DNA of 5,752 nucleotides from Flavobacteriaceae bacterium (GTDB taxonomy: Bacteria > Bacteroidota > Bacteroidia > Flavobacteriales > Flavobacteriaceae). Under the pieces are notes generated by a model. It was not told the origin of the DNA and did not search any database. It was given only the letters and a program-made list of their open reading frames with translations. This document shows, one piece after another, positions 1 through 5,116 of the stretch (its first letter is position 1; each line of letters begins with the position of its first letter). The DNA lies in NCBI GenBank assembly GCA_947482805.1, contig CANKLK010000132.1, forward strand, positions 1-5,752, read 5' to 3'. The position numbers were made by a program, and so were the translations under genes.

Positions 1-32
1 AGCATCGAAAGATGCTGAAATAAATTCAGCAT
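1..32 (+). other. Two overlapping, mutually exclusive hairpins before serA
   Basis: Bases 1-6 (AGCATC) pair with 11-16 (GATGCT) around a GAAA tetraloop. Bases 12-19 (ATGCTGAA) pair perfectly with 25-32 (TTCAGCAT) around an ATAAA loop. Both use bases 12-16, so only one can form at a time. No U-tract follows, so neither is a forward intrinsic terminator. The second stem ends five bases before the serA ATG and could affect ribosome access. It may equally be chance within the end of an upstream coding region. Confidence 0.4.
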
Positions 33-34
33 AA
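1..34 (+). CDS. Possible 3' tail of an upstream gene (partial)
   Basis: Reading from base 2, the frame gives ASKDAEINSA and then a TAA stop at 32-34, three bases before the serA start codon. In many Flavobacteriia the gene just before serA is serC (phosphoserine aminotransferase), so this could be the SerC C-terminus. Ten residues are too few to recognise a family, and the other two forward frames also reach stops here (at 16-18 and 21-23). The call rests on the tight spacing and expected synteny, not on sequence similarity. Confidence 0.3.
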   Translation, partial: ASKDAEINSA

Positions 35-37
35 AAA

Positions 38-1000
38 ATGAAAGTATTAGCCAATGACGGAATTTCTAAAAGCGGAATTATAGCATTAGAAAAAGGTGGA
101 TTTGAAGTGATAACAACCAAGGTTGCACAAGAACAAGTTGCCAATTATATCAATGAACATAAAGTTTCAGTAATCATCGTTAGAAGCGCAACCAAAGTGC
201 GAAAAGATATTATTGACAATTGTCCAAGTCTAAAAATCATCGGTCGCGGTGGTGTTGGAATGGACAATATAGATGTTGATTATGCACGTGCAAAAGGTAT
301 TCACGTTATCAATACACCGGCTTCCTCTTCTGAAAGTGTGGCCGAATTGGTATTTGCTCATTTGTTTACCGGTGTTCGTTTCTTGCATAATTCAAACAGA
401 AATATGCCTTTGGAAGGCGATACCAACTTTGATGGTTTGAAAAAAGCCTACGCTAACGGAATTGAATTACGTGGCAAAACGTTGGGAATTATTGGTTTTG
501 GACGTATTGGTCAGGCTGTAGCCAAAATGGCTCTGGGTCTTGGAATGAAAGTAATTGCGGCTGACAAATTTGTTGATAAAGCTTTAGTTAGAGTAGATTT
601 TTATAATGGTCAATTCATAAATGTTGAGTTTGAAACAGAATCAATGGAAGACGTTTTCAAACACTCTGATTTTATTACACTTCACGTTCCTGCTCAAGAC
701 GGTTATGTGATTGGTGCAGCAGAATTTTTGCTGATGAAAGATGGTGTTGGTATTGTGAATTGTGCTCGTGGTGGTGTAATTGACGAAGTGGCGTTAATTG
801 AAGCTTTAGATTCAGAAAAAGTATTATTTGCTGGATTAGATGTTTTTGAAAATGAACCAAATCCGGAAATCCAAATATTAATGCATCCAAAAATCTCTTT
901 AACTCCTCATATTGGTGCGGCTACTTTAGAAGCACAAGACCGAATCGGAACTGAATTAGCGGAACAAGTAATCAGTTTGTTGAAATCTGAGAAAGTATAA
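38..1000 (+). CDS. serA: D-3-phosphoglycerate dehydrogenase, short form (serine biosynthesis)
   Basis: A cytoplasmic D-2-hydroxyacid dehydrogenase of 320 residues, best read as the NAD-dependent enzyme that oxidises 3-phosphoglycerate to 3-phosphohydroxypyruvate, the first step of serine synthesis. The N-terminal substrate-binding half contains GRGGVGMDNID (69-79) and NTPASSSESVAE (92-103). The Rossmann dinucleotide motif is GFGRIG (153-158), with Asp176 after the second strand, as in NAD-preferring members. The catalytic triad is Arg244 (NCARGG), Glu273 (ENEP) and His291 (PHIGAAT). The protein stops about 30 residues after the His and has no ACT or ASB regulatory domain, unlike the roughly 410-residue E. 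coli enzyme, so ACT-mediated serine feedback is not expected. Start: the ATG follows an A-rich leader, and the N-terminus MKVLANDGIS fits the family. It probably belongs to a ser operon whose upstream part lies outside the window, and an intrinsic terminator follows. Related hydroxyacid dehydrogenases cannot be fully excluded, but the GRGGVGMDNID and NTPASSSESVAE blocks favour PGDH. Confidence 0.9.
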   Translation: MKVLANDGISKSGIIALEKGGFEVITTKVAQEQVANYINEHKVSVIIVRSATKVRKDIIDNCPSLKIIGRGGVGMDNIDVDYARAKGIHVINTPASSSESVAELVFAHLFTGVRFLHNSNRNMPLEGDTNFDGLKKAYANGIELRGKTLGIIGFGRIGQAVAKMALGLGMKVIAADKFVDKALVRVDFYNGQFINVEFETESMEDVFKHSDFITLHVPAQDGYVIGAAEFLLMKDGVGIVNCARGGVIDEVALIEALDSEKVLFAGLDVFENEPNPEIQILMHPKISLTPHIGAATLEAQDRIGTELAEQVISLLKSEKV

Positions 1001-1024
1001 TTTTATTTCTTTACTATTTATATT

Positions 1025-1049
1025 AACCACGCTAAAAGCGTGGTTTTTT
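1025..1049 (+). terminator. Intrinsic terminator after serA
   Basis: An 8-bp perfect stem, AACCACGC (1025-1032) with GCGTGGTT (1038-1045), encloses a TAAAA loop. The 3' arm merges into a run of six T (1044-1049). The hairpin starts 24 bases after the serA stop. The core is GC-rich against a very AT-rich background, which makes it convincing. It separates serA from the lipoprotein gene downstream. Confidence 0.9.
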
Positions 1050-1050
1050 A

Positions 1051-1079
1051 TTTGTTAAAATTTAAAAAATCTGACTTTG
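1051..1079 (+). promoter_or_regulatory. Candidate Bacteroidota-type promoter for the DUF6146-like gene
   Basis: TTTG at 1051-1054 can serve as the -33 element. After a 17-base spacer comes TGACTTTG at 1072-1079, a one-mismatch match to the -7 consensus TAnnTTTG. Transcription would start near 1085, leaving a leader of about 25 bases. The site lies directly after the serA terminator, where a new promoter is expected. The leader is AT-rich, so chance matches are possible. Confidence 0.4.
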
Positions 1080-1110
1080 ATTTTACTAATTTTATACCAA
1101 ATAAACAGTT

Positions 1111-1542
1111 ATGAAAAAGATTGTAATCGCACTACTTTTAATTATTGCATTAGCTTCTTGTCATTTTGATAAGAATATTGTATCCAAAGAGAAAAAGTCT
1201 ATAGCCGAAAAAACTTCTGATACTATACGTATAGCTAATGATTCCCTAGAATATGAAGTTATTATTATTGACTCAGGGTTTAATTCCTGGCTATACGGCA
1301 ATGCCCAACCAAGAGGCTTTTATTCTGAAAGTTATTTAGAAAATCGTAATCAGATATACGTAACTGAATGGAATAATAGAGTGATGCAACCTCTACGCTA
1401 TAATGACTTATATGAAATGCAAATCAATTATGATCGCAATATTCATTATGGTTATGAAGTAAACTATTTGATATATAACTACATGATTTATTTTCAAATA
1501 ACCAACAAACAACAGTTAGGCACATTTGCTCCAAGACCATAA
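1111..1542 (+). CDS. Small lipoprotein, DUF6146-like
   Basis: A 143-residue protein of unknown function. The N-terminus has two lysines, a hydrophobic stretch (4-15) and the lipobox LASC (14-17), so Cys17 should be lipidated by signal peptidase II processing. The residues after Cys are H-F-D, and a charged Lys-rich linker follows (about 20-34). The folded part (about 45-130) is rich in aromatics and has recognisable blocks: DSGFNSW (54-60), QPRGFYS (66-72), LENRN (76-80), YEMQINYD (101-108) and a Tyr-rich segment HYGYEVNYL (112-120). From memory these match the DUF6146 family of Bacteroidota lipoproteins of about this length. No catalytic motif is evident, so a structural or envelope role is only inferred. 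It is followed 31 bases later by the DUF6787-like gene on the same strand, with no terminator between them. Confidence 0.75.
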   Translation: MKKIVIALLLIIALASCHFDKNIVSKEKKSIAEKTSDTIRIANDSLEYEVIIIDSGFNSWLYGNAQPRGFYSESYLENRNQIYVTEWNNRVMQPLRYNDLYEMQINYDRNIHYGYEVNYLIYNYMIYFQITNKQQLGTFAPRP

Positions 1543-1556
1543 ATTAAGTAGTTTTG
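1525..1556 (+). promoter_or_regulatory. Candidate internal promoter for the DUF6787-like gene
   Basis: TTTG (1525-1528) and TAGTTTTG (1549-1556), a full match to TAnnTTTG, are separated by 20 bases. This is within the usual range for Bacteroidota primary-sigma promoters. The -33 part lies inside the last codons of the lipoprotein gene, and the -7 part just after its stop. Predicted initiation near 1562 gives a leader of about 12 bases. The downstream gene could therefore be transcribed alone as well as by read-through. Confidence 0.5.
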
Positions 1557-1573
1557 TACAACTTTTAGAATAA

Positions 1574-1894
1574 ATGGCAAACTTCAAAGAACGTTGGAAT
1601 ATTAAATCAAACTGGCAGTTATTTGTCATCATTTTGGTATTTGCAATTACTGGTTCCAGTGCTGCGTATCTTTCAAAACCCATACTTTTAACTTTTGGCA
1701 TCAGTAAAGACACCGTTTCAGCTTGGGAATATTATCCATTATACATCTTACTAATTTTTCCAGTTTATCAAGTATTGTTAGTTGCTTACGGATTTATATT
1801 TGGTCAATTTGCATTTTTTTGGGCTTTCGAAAAGAAAATGCTGAAAAGTTGTGGTTTGGGTTTTTTATTATCTAAAAAAGAAAATCCCAAATAA
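1574..1894 (+). CDS. Two-helix inner-membrane protein, DUF6787-like
   Basis: A 106-residue protein. It begins with a short basic, Trp-containing segment, KERWNIKSNWQ (5-15), which leads into a first hydrophobic helix (about 15-34). A loop with SKPILLTFGISKD (34-46) follows, then a second helix (about 54-76). The conserved-looking motif FGQFAFFW (76-83) and a basic tail (FEKKML, 85-90) come next. This architecture and the GQFxFF motif match, from memory, the DUF6787 family of Bacteroidota, whose members are sometimes mislabelled as transporters or diacylglyceryl transferases. The protein is far too short to be either, and no catalytic residues are seen. The N-terminus and basic tail are probably cytoplasmic. 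It sits directly after the DUF6146-like lipoprotein gene, so a shared envelope function is possible but unproven. The stop codon lies inside the loop of the terminator hairpin at 1880-1906. Confidence 0.75.
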   Translation: MANFKERWNIKSNWQLFVIILVFAITGSSAAYLSKPILLTFGISKDTVSAWEYYPLYILLIFPVYQVLLVAYGFIFGQFAFFWAFEKKMLKSCGLGFLLSKKENPK

Positions 1895-1906
1895 ATTGGG
1901 ATTTTC
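1880..1906. terminator. Bidirectional intrinsic terminator between convergent genes
   Basis: A perfect 11-bp stem pairs GAAAATCCCAA (1880-1890) with TTGGGATTTTC (1896-1906) around an ATAAA loop. On the plus strand the 3' arm ends in TTTTC. On the minus strand the hairpin is followed by CTTTTTTAGA (complement of 1871-1880), a good U-tract for terminating folE, whose stop lies 33 bases away. The stem begins inside the last codons of the DUF6787-like gene, and the stop codon of that gene (1892-1894) is in the loop. One element probably serves both genes, with the stronger U-tract on the folE side. Confidence 0.8.
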
Positions 1907-1939
1907 AGATATAAAAATTCTCTAACCAATAAAAAAATT

Positions 1940-2611
1940 TTATTTTTCTTGTTGAATTAAATTAAAGAAATCATTTCTATTTTCTTTTTCGTTAAAGATT
2001 CCTCCATATTGTATAGTTGAAGTAAAACTACTTTCATCTTTTATTCCTCTACTTGAAACACATAAGTGTTTAGCTTCCATAACTACTATTACATCTTCAG
2101 TATCTAATACCGACTTTAAATCGTTGAAAATTTGCATAATCAATCGTTCTTGAACTTGTGGTCTTCTGGAATAGTAATCTACAATACGGTTTAATTTAGA
2201 TAAACCTATTACTTTTCCGCTCGAAACATAACCTATATGGGCTTTACCAATAATTGGTAAAAAATGATGTTCACAAGTTGAATTGAAACTAATATTAGCT
2301 TCGACCAACATTTTGTCATAATGATATGAGTTTTCAAAAACAGAGATTTTAGGTTTGTTTGCCGGATTTAAACCGGAAAATATTTCCTGAATAAACATTT
2401 TGGCTACCCGATGTGGCGTGCCTTTTAAGCTATCATCTGTCATGTCTAAACCCATTTCCTCCATAATGATGTGAAAATGTTTCTCGATGGTAGACATCTT
2501 TTGCTGATCTGTTTTGATGAATGCGTCTGGTCGCATTGGTGTTTCTGCAGAAGTCATTTGATGATTGTCGCCTATCAATTCAAATAATTCTTTTTCAATG
2601 GTTTTGTTCAT
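1940..2611 (-). CDS. folE: GTP cyclohydrolase I, zinc-dependent type IA
   Basis: A 223-residue cytoplasmic enzyme that converts GTP to 7,8-dihydroneopterin triphosphate and formate, the first step of folate and other pterin synthesis; the family assembles as a homodecamer. Residues align to E. coli FolE with a constant offset of three. Zinc ligands are Cys113 and His116 (in CEHH, 113-116) and Cys184; the other active-site histidines are His115 and His182. Substrate contacts include Ser138/Lys139 (GLSK), Glu155 (PQVQERL) and Arg188 (SSRGIKD). Other hallmarks are GTPHRVAKMF (64-73) and NRIVDYYSRRPQVQERL (141-157). All key residues are present, so the enzyme should be active. The N-terminal extension with IGDNH and ETPMRPDAF (13-31) is typical of Bacteroidota FolE and supports the start at 2611. 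It is transcribed alone, with its own promoter candidate and terminator. The retained Cys/His/Cys ligands argue against the metal-flexible FolE2 (type IB) family. Confidence 0.96.
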   Translation of the reverse strand: MNKTIEKELFELIGDNHQMTSAETPMRPDAFIKTDQQKMSTIEKHFHIIMEEMGLDMTDDSLKGTPHRVAKMFIQEIFSGLNPANKPKISVFENSYHYDKMLVEANISFNSTCEHHFLPIIGKAHIGYVSSGKVIGLSKLNRIVDYYSRRPQVQERLIMQIFNDLKSVLDTEDVIVVMEAKHLCVSSRGIKDESSFTSTIQYGGIFNEKENRNDFFNLIQQEK

Positions 2612-2622
2612 AAGAAATATTT

Positions 2623-2635
2623 TTTGTTTAACAAA
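2623..2635. repeat. Small palindrome over the folE transcription start region
   Basis: TTTGTT (2623-2628) and AACAAA (2630-2635) form a perfect 6-bp inverted repeat around a single T. The repeat overlaps the predicted -7 element and start site of folE. It could be an operator for a dimeric regulator. In DNA this AT-rich a chance palindrome is also plausible, and no regulator gene is nearby. Confidence 0.3.
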
Positions 2636-2660
2636 TGTACGAATTAATTAAACAAAACAA
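2632..2660 (-). promoter_or_regulatory. Candidate Bacteroidota-type promoter for folE
   Basis: On the minus strand, TTG (complement of 2658-2660) is followed 18 bases later by TACATTTG (complement of 2632-2639), a full match to the -7 consensus TAnnTTTG. Initiation would fall near 2626, giving a leader of roughly 15 bases before the folE ATG. Position and spacing both fit. Confidence 0.6.
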
Positions 2661-2728
2661 TAAAATTAATATAACTTTATAAAATATTCATGGATAAATA
2701 AAAACTATACGCTCTAATAAATAAAAAA

Positions 2729-2744
2729 TACTTTGTTACTTTGT
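2729..2744 (+). promoter_or_regulatory. Tandem TACTTTGT repeat upstream of lolD, possible weak -7 region
   Basis: TACTTTGT occurs twice back to back (2729-2736 and 2737-2744), 14 bases before the lolD-like start codon. Each copy resembles a Bacteroidota -7 element: the second gives TTACTTTG, one mismatch from TAnnTTTG. No TTG lies at the expected -33 distance; none is seen anywhere from 2641 to 2730. If this is the promoter of the three-gene cluster, it lacks a canonical -33 and may be weak or depend on an activator or alternative sigma factor. Confidence 0.3.
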
Positions 2745-2758
2745 GAAAAATTTATTCC

Positions 2759-3418
2759 ATGATTACTGCCAAAAACATCCACAAATACTATGATAATTTA
2801 CATGTTTTAAAAGGCGTTGATTTGCATATAAAACAAGGTGAAATAGTTTCTATTGTTGGATCATCAGGAGCTGGAAAAACAACCTTGTTGCAAATATTAG
2901 GCACTTTGGATATTCCTGATAAAAAAGACAATACATCACTTGAGTTAAACAATCAGAATGTATTGTTGATGAAGGACAAGGCATTATCAAAATTTAGAAA
3001 TAAACATTTGGGGTTTATCTTCCAATTTCATCAATTGTTACCCGAATTTACTGCATTGGAAAACGTTTGTATTCCAGCCTATATTGCAGGAAATGACAAA
3101 ACTACAACAGAAAAGGAAGCCATGAAGTTATTAGATTATTTAGGTTTATCAGATAGAATACATCACAAACCCAATGAACTTTCTGGAGGCGAACAACAAC
3201 GTGTATCGGTTGCGAGAGCTTTGATAAACAAACCTAATGTTATTTTTGCCGATGAACCTTCTGGAAATTTAGACACCGCTTCTGCAGAAAACTTACATCA
3301 ATTGTTTTTTAAACTGAGAGATGAATTTGGACAAACATTTGTCATTGTTACTCACAACGAAGTTTTTGCCAATATGGCAGACCGAAAACTGGTTATGAAA
3401 GACGGACTAATTGTTTAA
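2759..3418 (+). CDS. lolD: LolD/MacB-type ABC transporter ATP-binding protein
   Basis: A 219-residue ATPase subunit, peripheral at the cytoplasmic face of the inner membrane. All nucleotide-binding motifs are intact: an A-loop aromatic near Tyr10/Tyr11, Walker A GSSGAGKT (34-41, Lys40), Q-loop Gln89 ([12 protein letters not shown]), signature LSGGEQQ (141-147), Walker B VIFADEP (161-167, catalytic Glu166), D-loop GNLD (169-172) and H-loop His199. The [16 protein letters not shown] stretch and the ADEPSGNLD form are characteristic of the LolD/MacB/FtsE subfamily, and the length matches LolD (about 220-230). In this family the ATPase drives FtsX-like permeases, for example LolCE, which extract lipoproteins from the inner membrane. 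No FtsX-like permease is adjacent, and the next gene is not of that type, so the partner is presumably encoded elsewhere. The start is the ATG at 2759, after an A-rich leader. The next gene begins 3 bases after its stop, so the two are probably co-transcribed. Confidence 0.85.
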   Translation: MITAKNIHKYYDNLHVLKGVDLHIKQGEIVSIVGSSGAGKTTLLQILGTLDIPDKKDNTSLELNNQNVLLMKDKALSKFRNKHLGFIFQFHQLLPEFTALENVCIPAYIAGNDKTTTEKEAMKLLDYLGLSDRIHHKPNELSGGEQQRVSVARALINKPNVIFADEPSGNLDTASAENLHQLFFKLRDEFGQTFVIVTHNEVFANMADRKLVMKDGLIV

Positions 3419-3421
3419 CAT

Positions 3422-5116
3422 ATGCTACTAATTCTACTAAGTTGGCTTTATATTTTTTTTACTGCTGCAAGTTTTGGAATTACTTTTTCTAAAATAATAC
3501 GCCTACAACAGTTTGATGGTGTTGTAACCATTATTTTGGGATTATTTTCCATTACGATTTTAGCTACTATTTGGGCCTTCTTTGGACCAATATCTATTGG
3601 ATTCCATGTTGTTTTACTGTTGCTCTCTTTATTTTTTTGGTATAAAAACAAAACAACTTTTAATTCCATTTTTGAAAAGATTGTAATCCAAATCAAATCA
3701 TTTTACTTCCCTTTTAAAATACTGTTTGTAATTAGTAGTTTGTTAGTACTTGCCCAAAGCGCCACTTTGCCTTTTATAATTGACAATGAAAGTTATTATA
3801 TTCAAACAATCAAATGGTTGAATGAATACGGTTTTGTCAAAGGATTGGCCAATTTACATCTGTTCCTTGGTCAAGTTAGCGGTTGGCACATTACACAAAG
3901 CGTCTATAGTTTTTCGTTTCTCTATGATAAATTTAATGATTTAAATGGCTTTTGTTTGCTTTTGGCTAATTTCTTTGCATTCCAAAAGCTGCATTCCTAT
4001 TTCATCAAAGGAAACCGAATGGATTTACTCTTTGGTTTGTTACCCTTGGCATACGCATTTTTGTTTCAGTTTATCAGTTCGCCTTCTCCTGATCTTCCTG
4101 TGTATGTTTTTGCTTTTGTTTTGTTTTCAATGTATCTTCAAAATGATGTAACTAAAGACACTTTTGTTATCATTACCATTTTGACCCTATTTACCATTTT
4201 TATAAAGATTACAGCTGCTATTTTATTGCTATTCCCTTTCATATTATTACTTAAACACTTTGCTGTTTTAAAGAAACAACTGCTTTTGGTTACTACTTTG
4301 GGCAGTTTGGTTTTACTGCTGTTTGTTCTAAAAAACACCATGCTTACTGGCTATCCTTTGTTTCCGTTGCTTTGCTTTAGAATAGATGATCTCGACTATA
4401 CGATTCCATCCATAATTATGAATTTCTTCTTTAGTAAAAGTGTTATGCATTCTTTTTATATGGATTATGCGGCTTTTCCTAATGCATCGCTTTTGGATCT
4501 TGCTAAACATTACTTTTTATATAATGGTCTGTCGGGCTATATCGGTATCGCATCATTGTTAACACTTTTAGTTACTCCGATTGTTATCATCAAAAAACAA
4601 TTGCCAAAAGCACTTTGGACTATCTATTTTGCTTTTTTAGTATTGGCAGTTGCGCTTTGCTTTAGTTCTCCTCAGTATCGATTTTATGTTTATTTCACTT
4701 TGTTCTTTTTATTGCTATTTCTTTCGTTATACTTTAGCAACCCAAAATGGATACTTCGTTTCTATATCGTAAACATAGTAATAGTTGGGGTTTTGATCTT
4801 TATCCCTTTATCATTTAGTAGCTTGACAAAAAATGCGCTACTTTCTCAAAACAGTACATTTCATTTAAAGAATAGTGTTATACCTGAACCAAACTCTAAA
4901 TGGAAACCCGAATATAAAGGTGGTAGCATTGGTAACATGGCTTATCTTTCTCCGATAGATAGTTCATTCTTTTGGGTAACAGGCAACGGAAACTTACCTT
5001 GTGTTAATGTAGTTCAACTAAAGTATTTTGAGCAAGGATTTTTCTATATACCTCAACAGCGGAGCACTGATTTGAATGATGGGTTTTATGCTCAAAAAAT
5101 CAGTGGACATGAATAA
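3422..5116 (+). CDS. Polytopic membrane protein, LIC_10190-like, possible GT-C glycosyltransferase
   Basis: A 564-residue integral membrane protein with roughly 12-14 hydrophobic segments. The clearest are about 1-22, 33-54, 57-74, 99-119, 202-217, 223-239, 247-280 (two), 286-304, 373-392, 397-412, 421-437 and 445-464. A soluble, probably extracytoplasmic tail follows (465-564). The loop after the fourth segment holds DNESYY (121-126) and KWLNEYG (131-137), then LGQVSGWH (149-156). Other notable motifs are SSPSPDLP (219-226), GYPLFP (310-315) and SSPQYRFY (415-422). From memory this pattern matches the family NCBI names LIC_10190 membrane proteins, whose function is unknown. An acidic motif in an early periplasmic loop plus many helices resembles GT-C lipid-linked sugar transferases, but that is inference. 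It follows the LolD-like gene by 3 bases and overlaps the next gene by 8, so co-transcription is likely. It does not look like an FtsX/LolCE permease, which would have four helices and a large periplasmic domain. Confidence 0.65.
   Translation: MLLILLSWLYIFFTAASFGITFSKIIRLQQFDGVVTIILGLFSITILATIWAFFGPISIGFHVVLLLLSLFFWYKNKTTFNSIFEKIVIQIKSFYFPFKILFVISSLLVLAQSATLPFIIDNESYYIQTIKWLNEYGFVKGLANLHLFLGQVSGWHITQSVYSFSFLYDKFNDLNGFCLLLANFFAFQKLHSYFIKGNRMDLLFGLLPLAYAFLFQFISSPSPDLPVYVFAFVLFSMYLQNDVTKDTFVIITILTLFTIFIKITAAILLLFPFILLLKHFAVLKKQLLLVTTLGSLVLLLFVLKNTMLTGYPLFPLLCFRIDDLDYTIPSIIMNFFFSKSVMHSFYMDYAAFPNASLLDLAKHYFLYNGLSGYIGIASLLTLLVTPIVIIKKQLPKALWTIYFAFLVLAVALCFSSPQYRFYVYFTLFFLLLFLSLYFSNPKWILRFYIVNIVIVGVLIFIPLSFSSLTKNALLSQNSTFHLKNSVIPEPNSKWKPEYKGGSIGNMAYLSPIDSSFFWVTGNGNLPCVNVVQLKYFEQGFFYIPQQRSTDLNDGFYAQKISGHE

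Noticed and set aside
1..32. Leading hairpins as an intrinsic terminator of the upstream gene
   Set aside because: The stems are followed by A-runs, not T-runs, on the plus strand, and serA begins within a few bases.
675..890. Minus-strand open frame of 71 codons inside serA
   Set aside because: It lies wholly antisense to a strongly conserved coding region, and its His/Leu/Gln-rich translation resembles no known family.
1516..1713. Minus-strand open frame of 65 codons across the DUF6146/DUF6787 junction
   Set aside because: It is antisense to two supported genes, with no leader, promoter or recognisable protein.
3448..3696. Minus-strand open frame of 82 codons inside the membrane-protein gene
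   Set aside because: It is an antisense shadow; the plus-strand frame encodes clear transmembrane segments here.
3945..4151. Plus-strand open frame of 68 codons in a second frame of the membrane-protein gene
   Set aside because: Its hydrophobic, Cys/Phe/Leu-rich translation comes from T-rich membrane codons read out of frame, and the main frame continues through it intact.
4138..4510. Two overlapping minus-strand open frames inside the membrane-protein gene
   Set aside because: Both are antisense to the intact 564-codon frame and have Lys/Ser/Arg-rich composition without family features.
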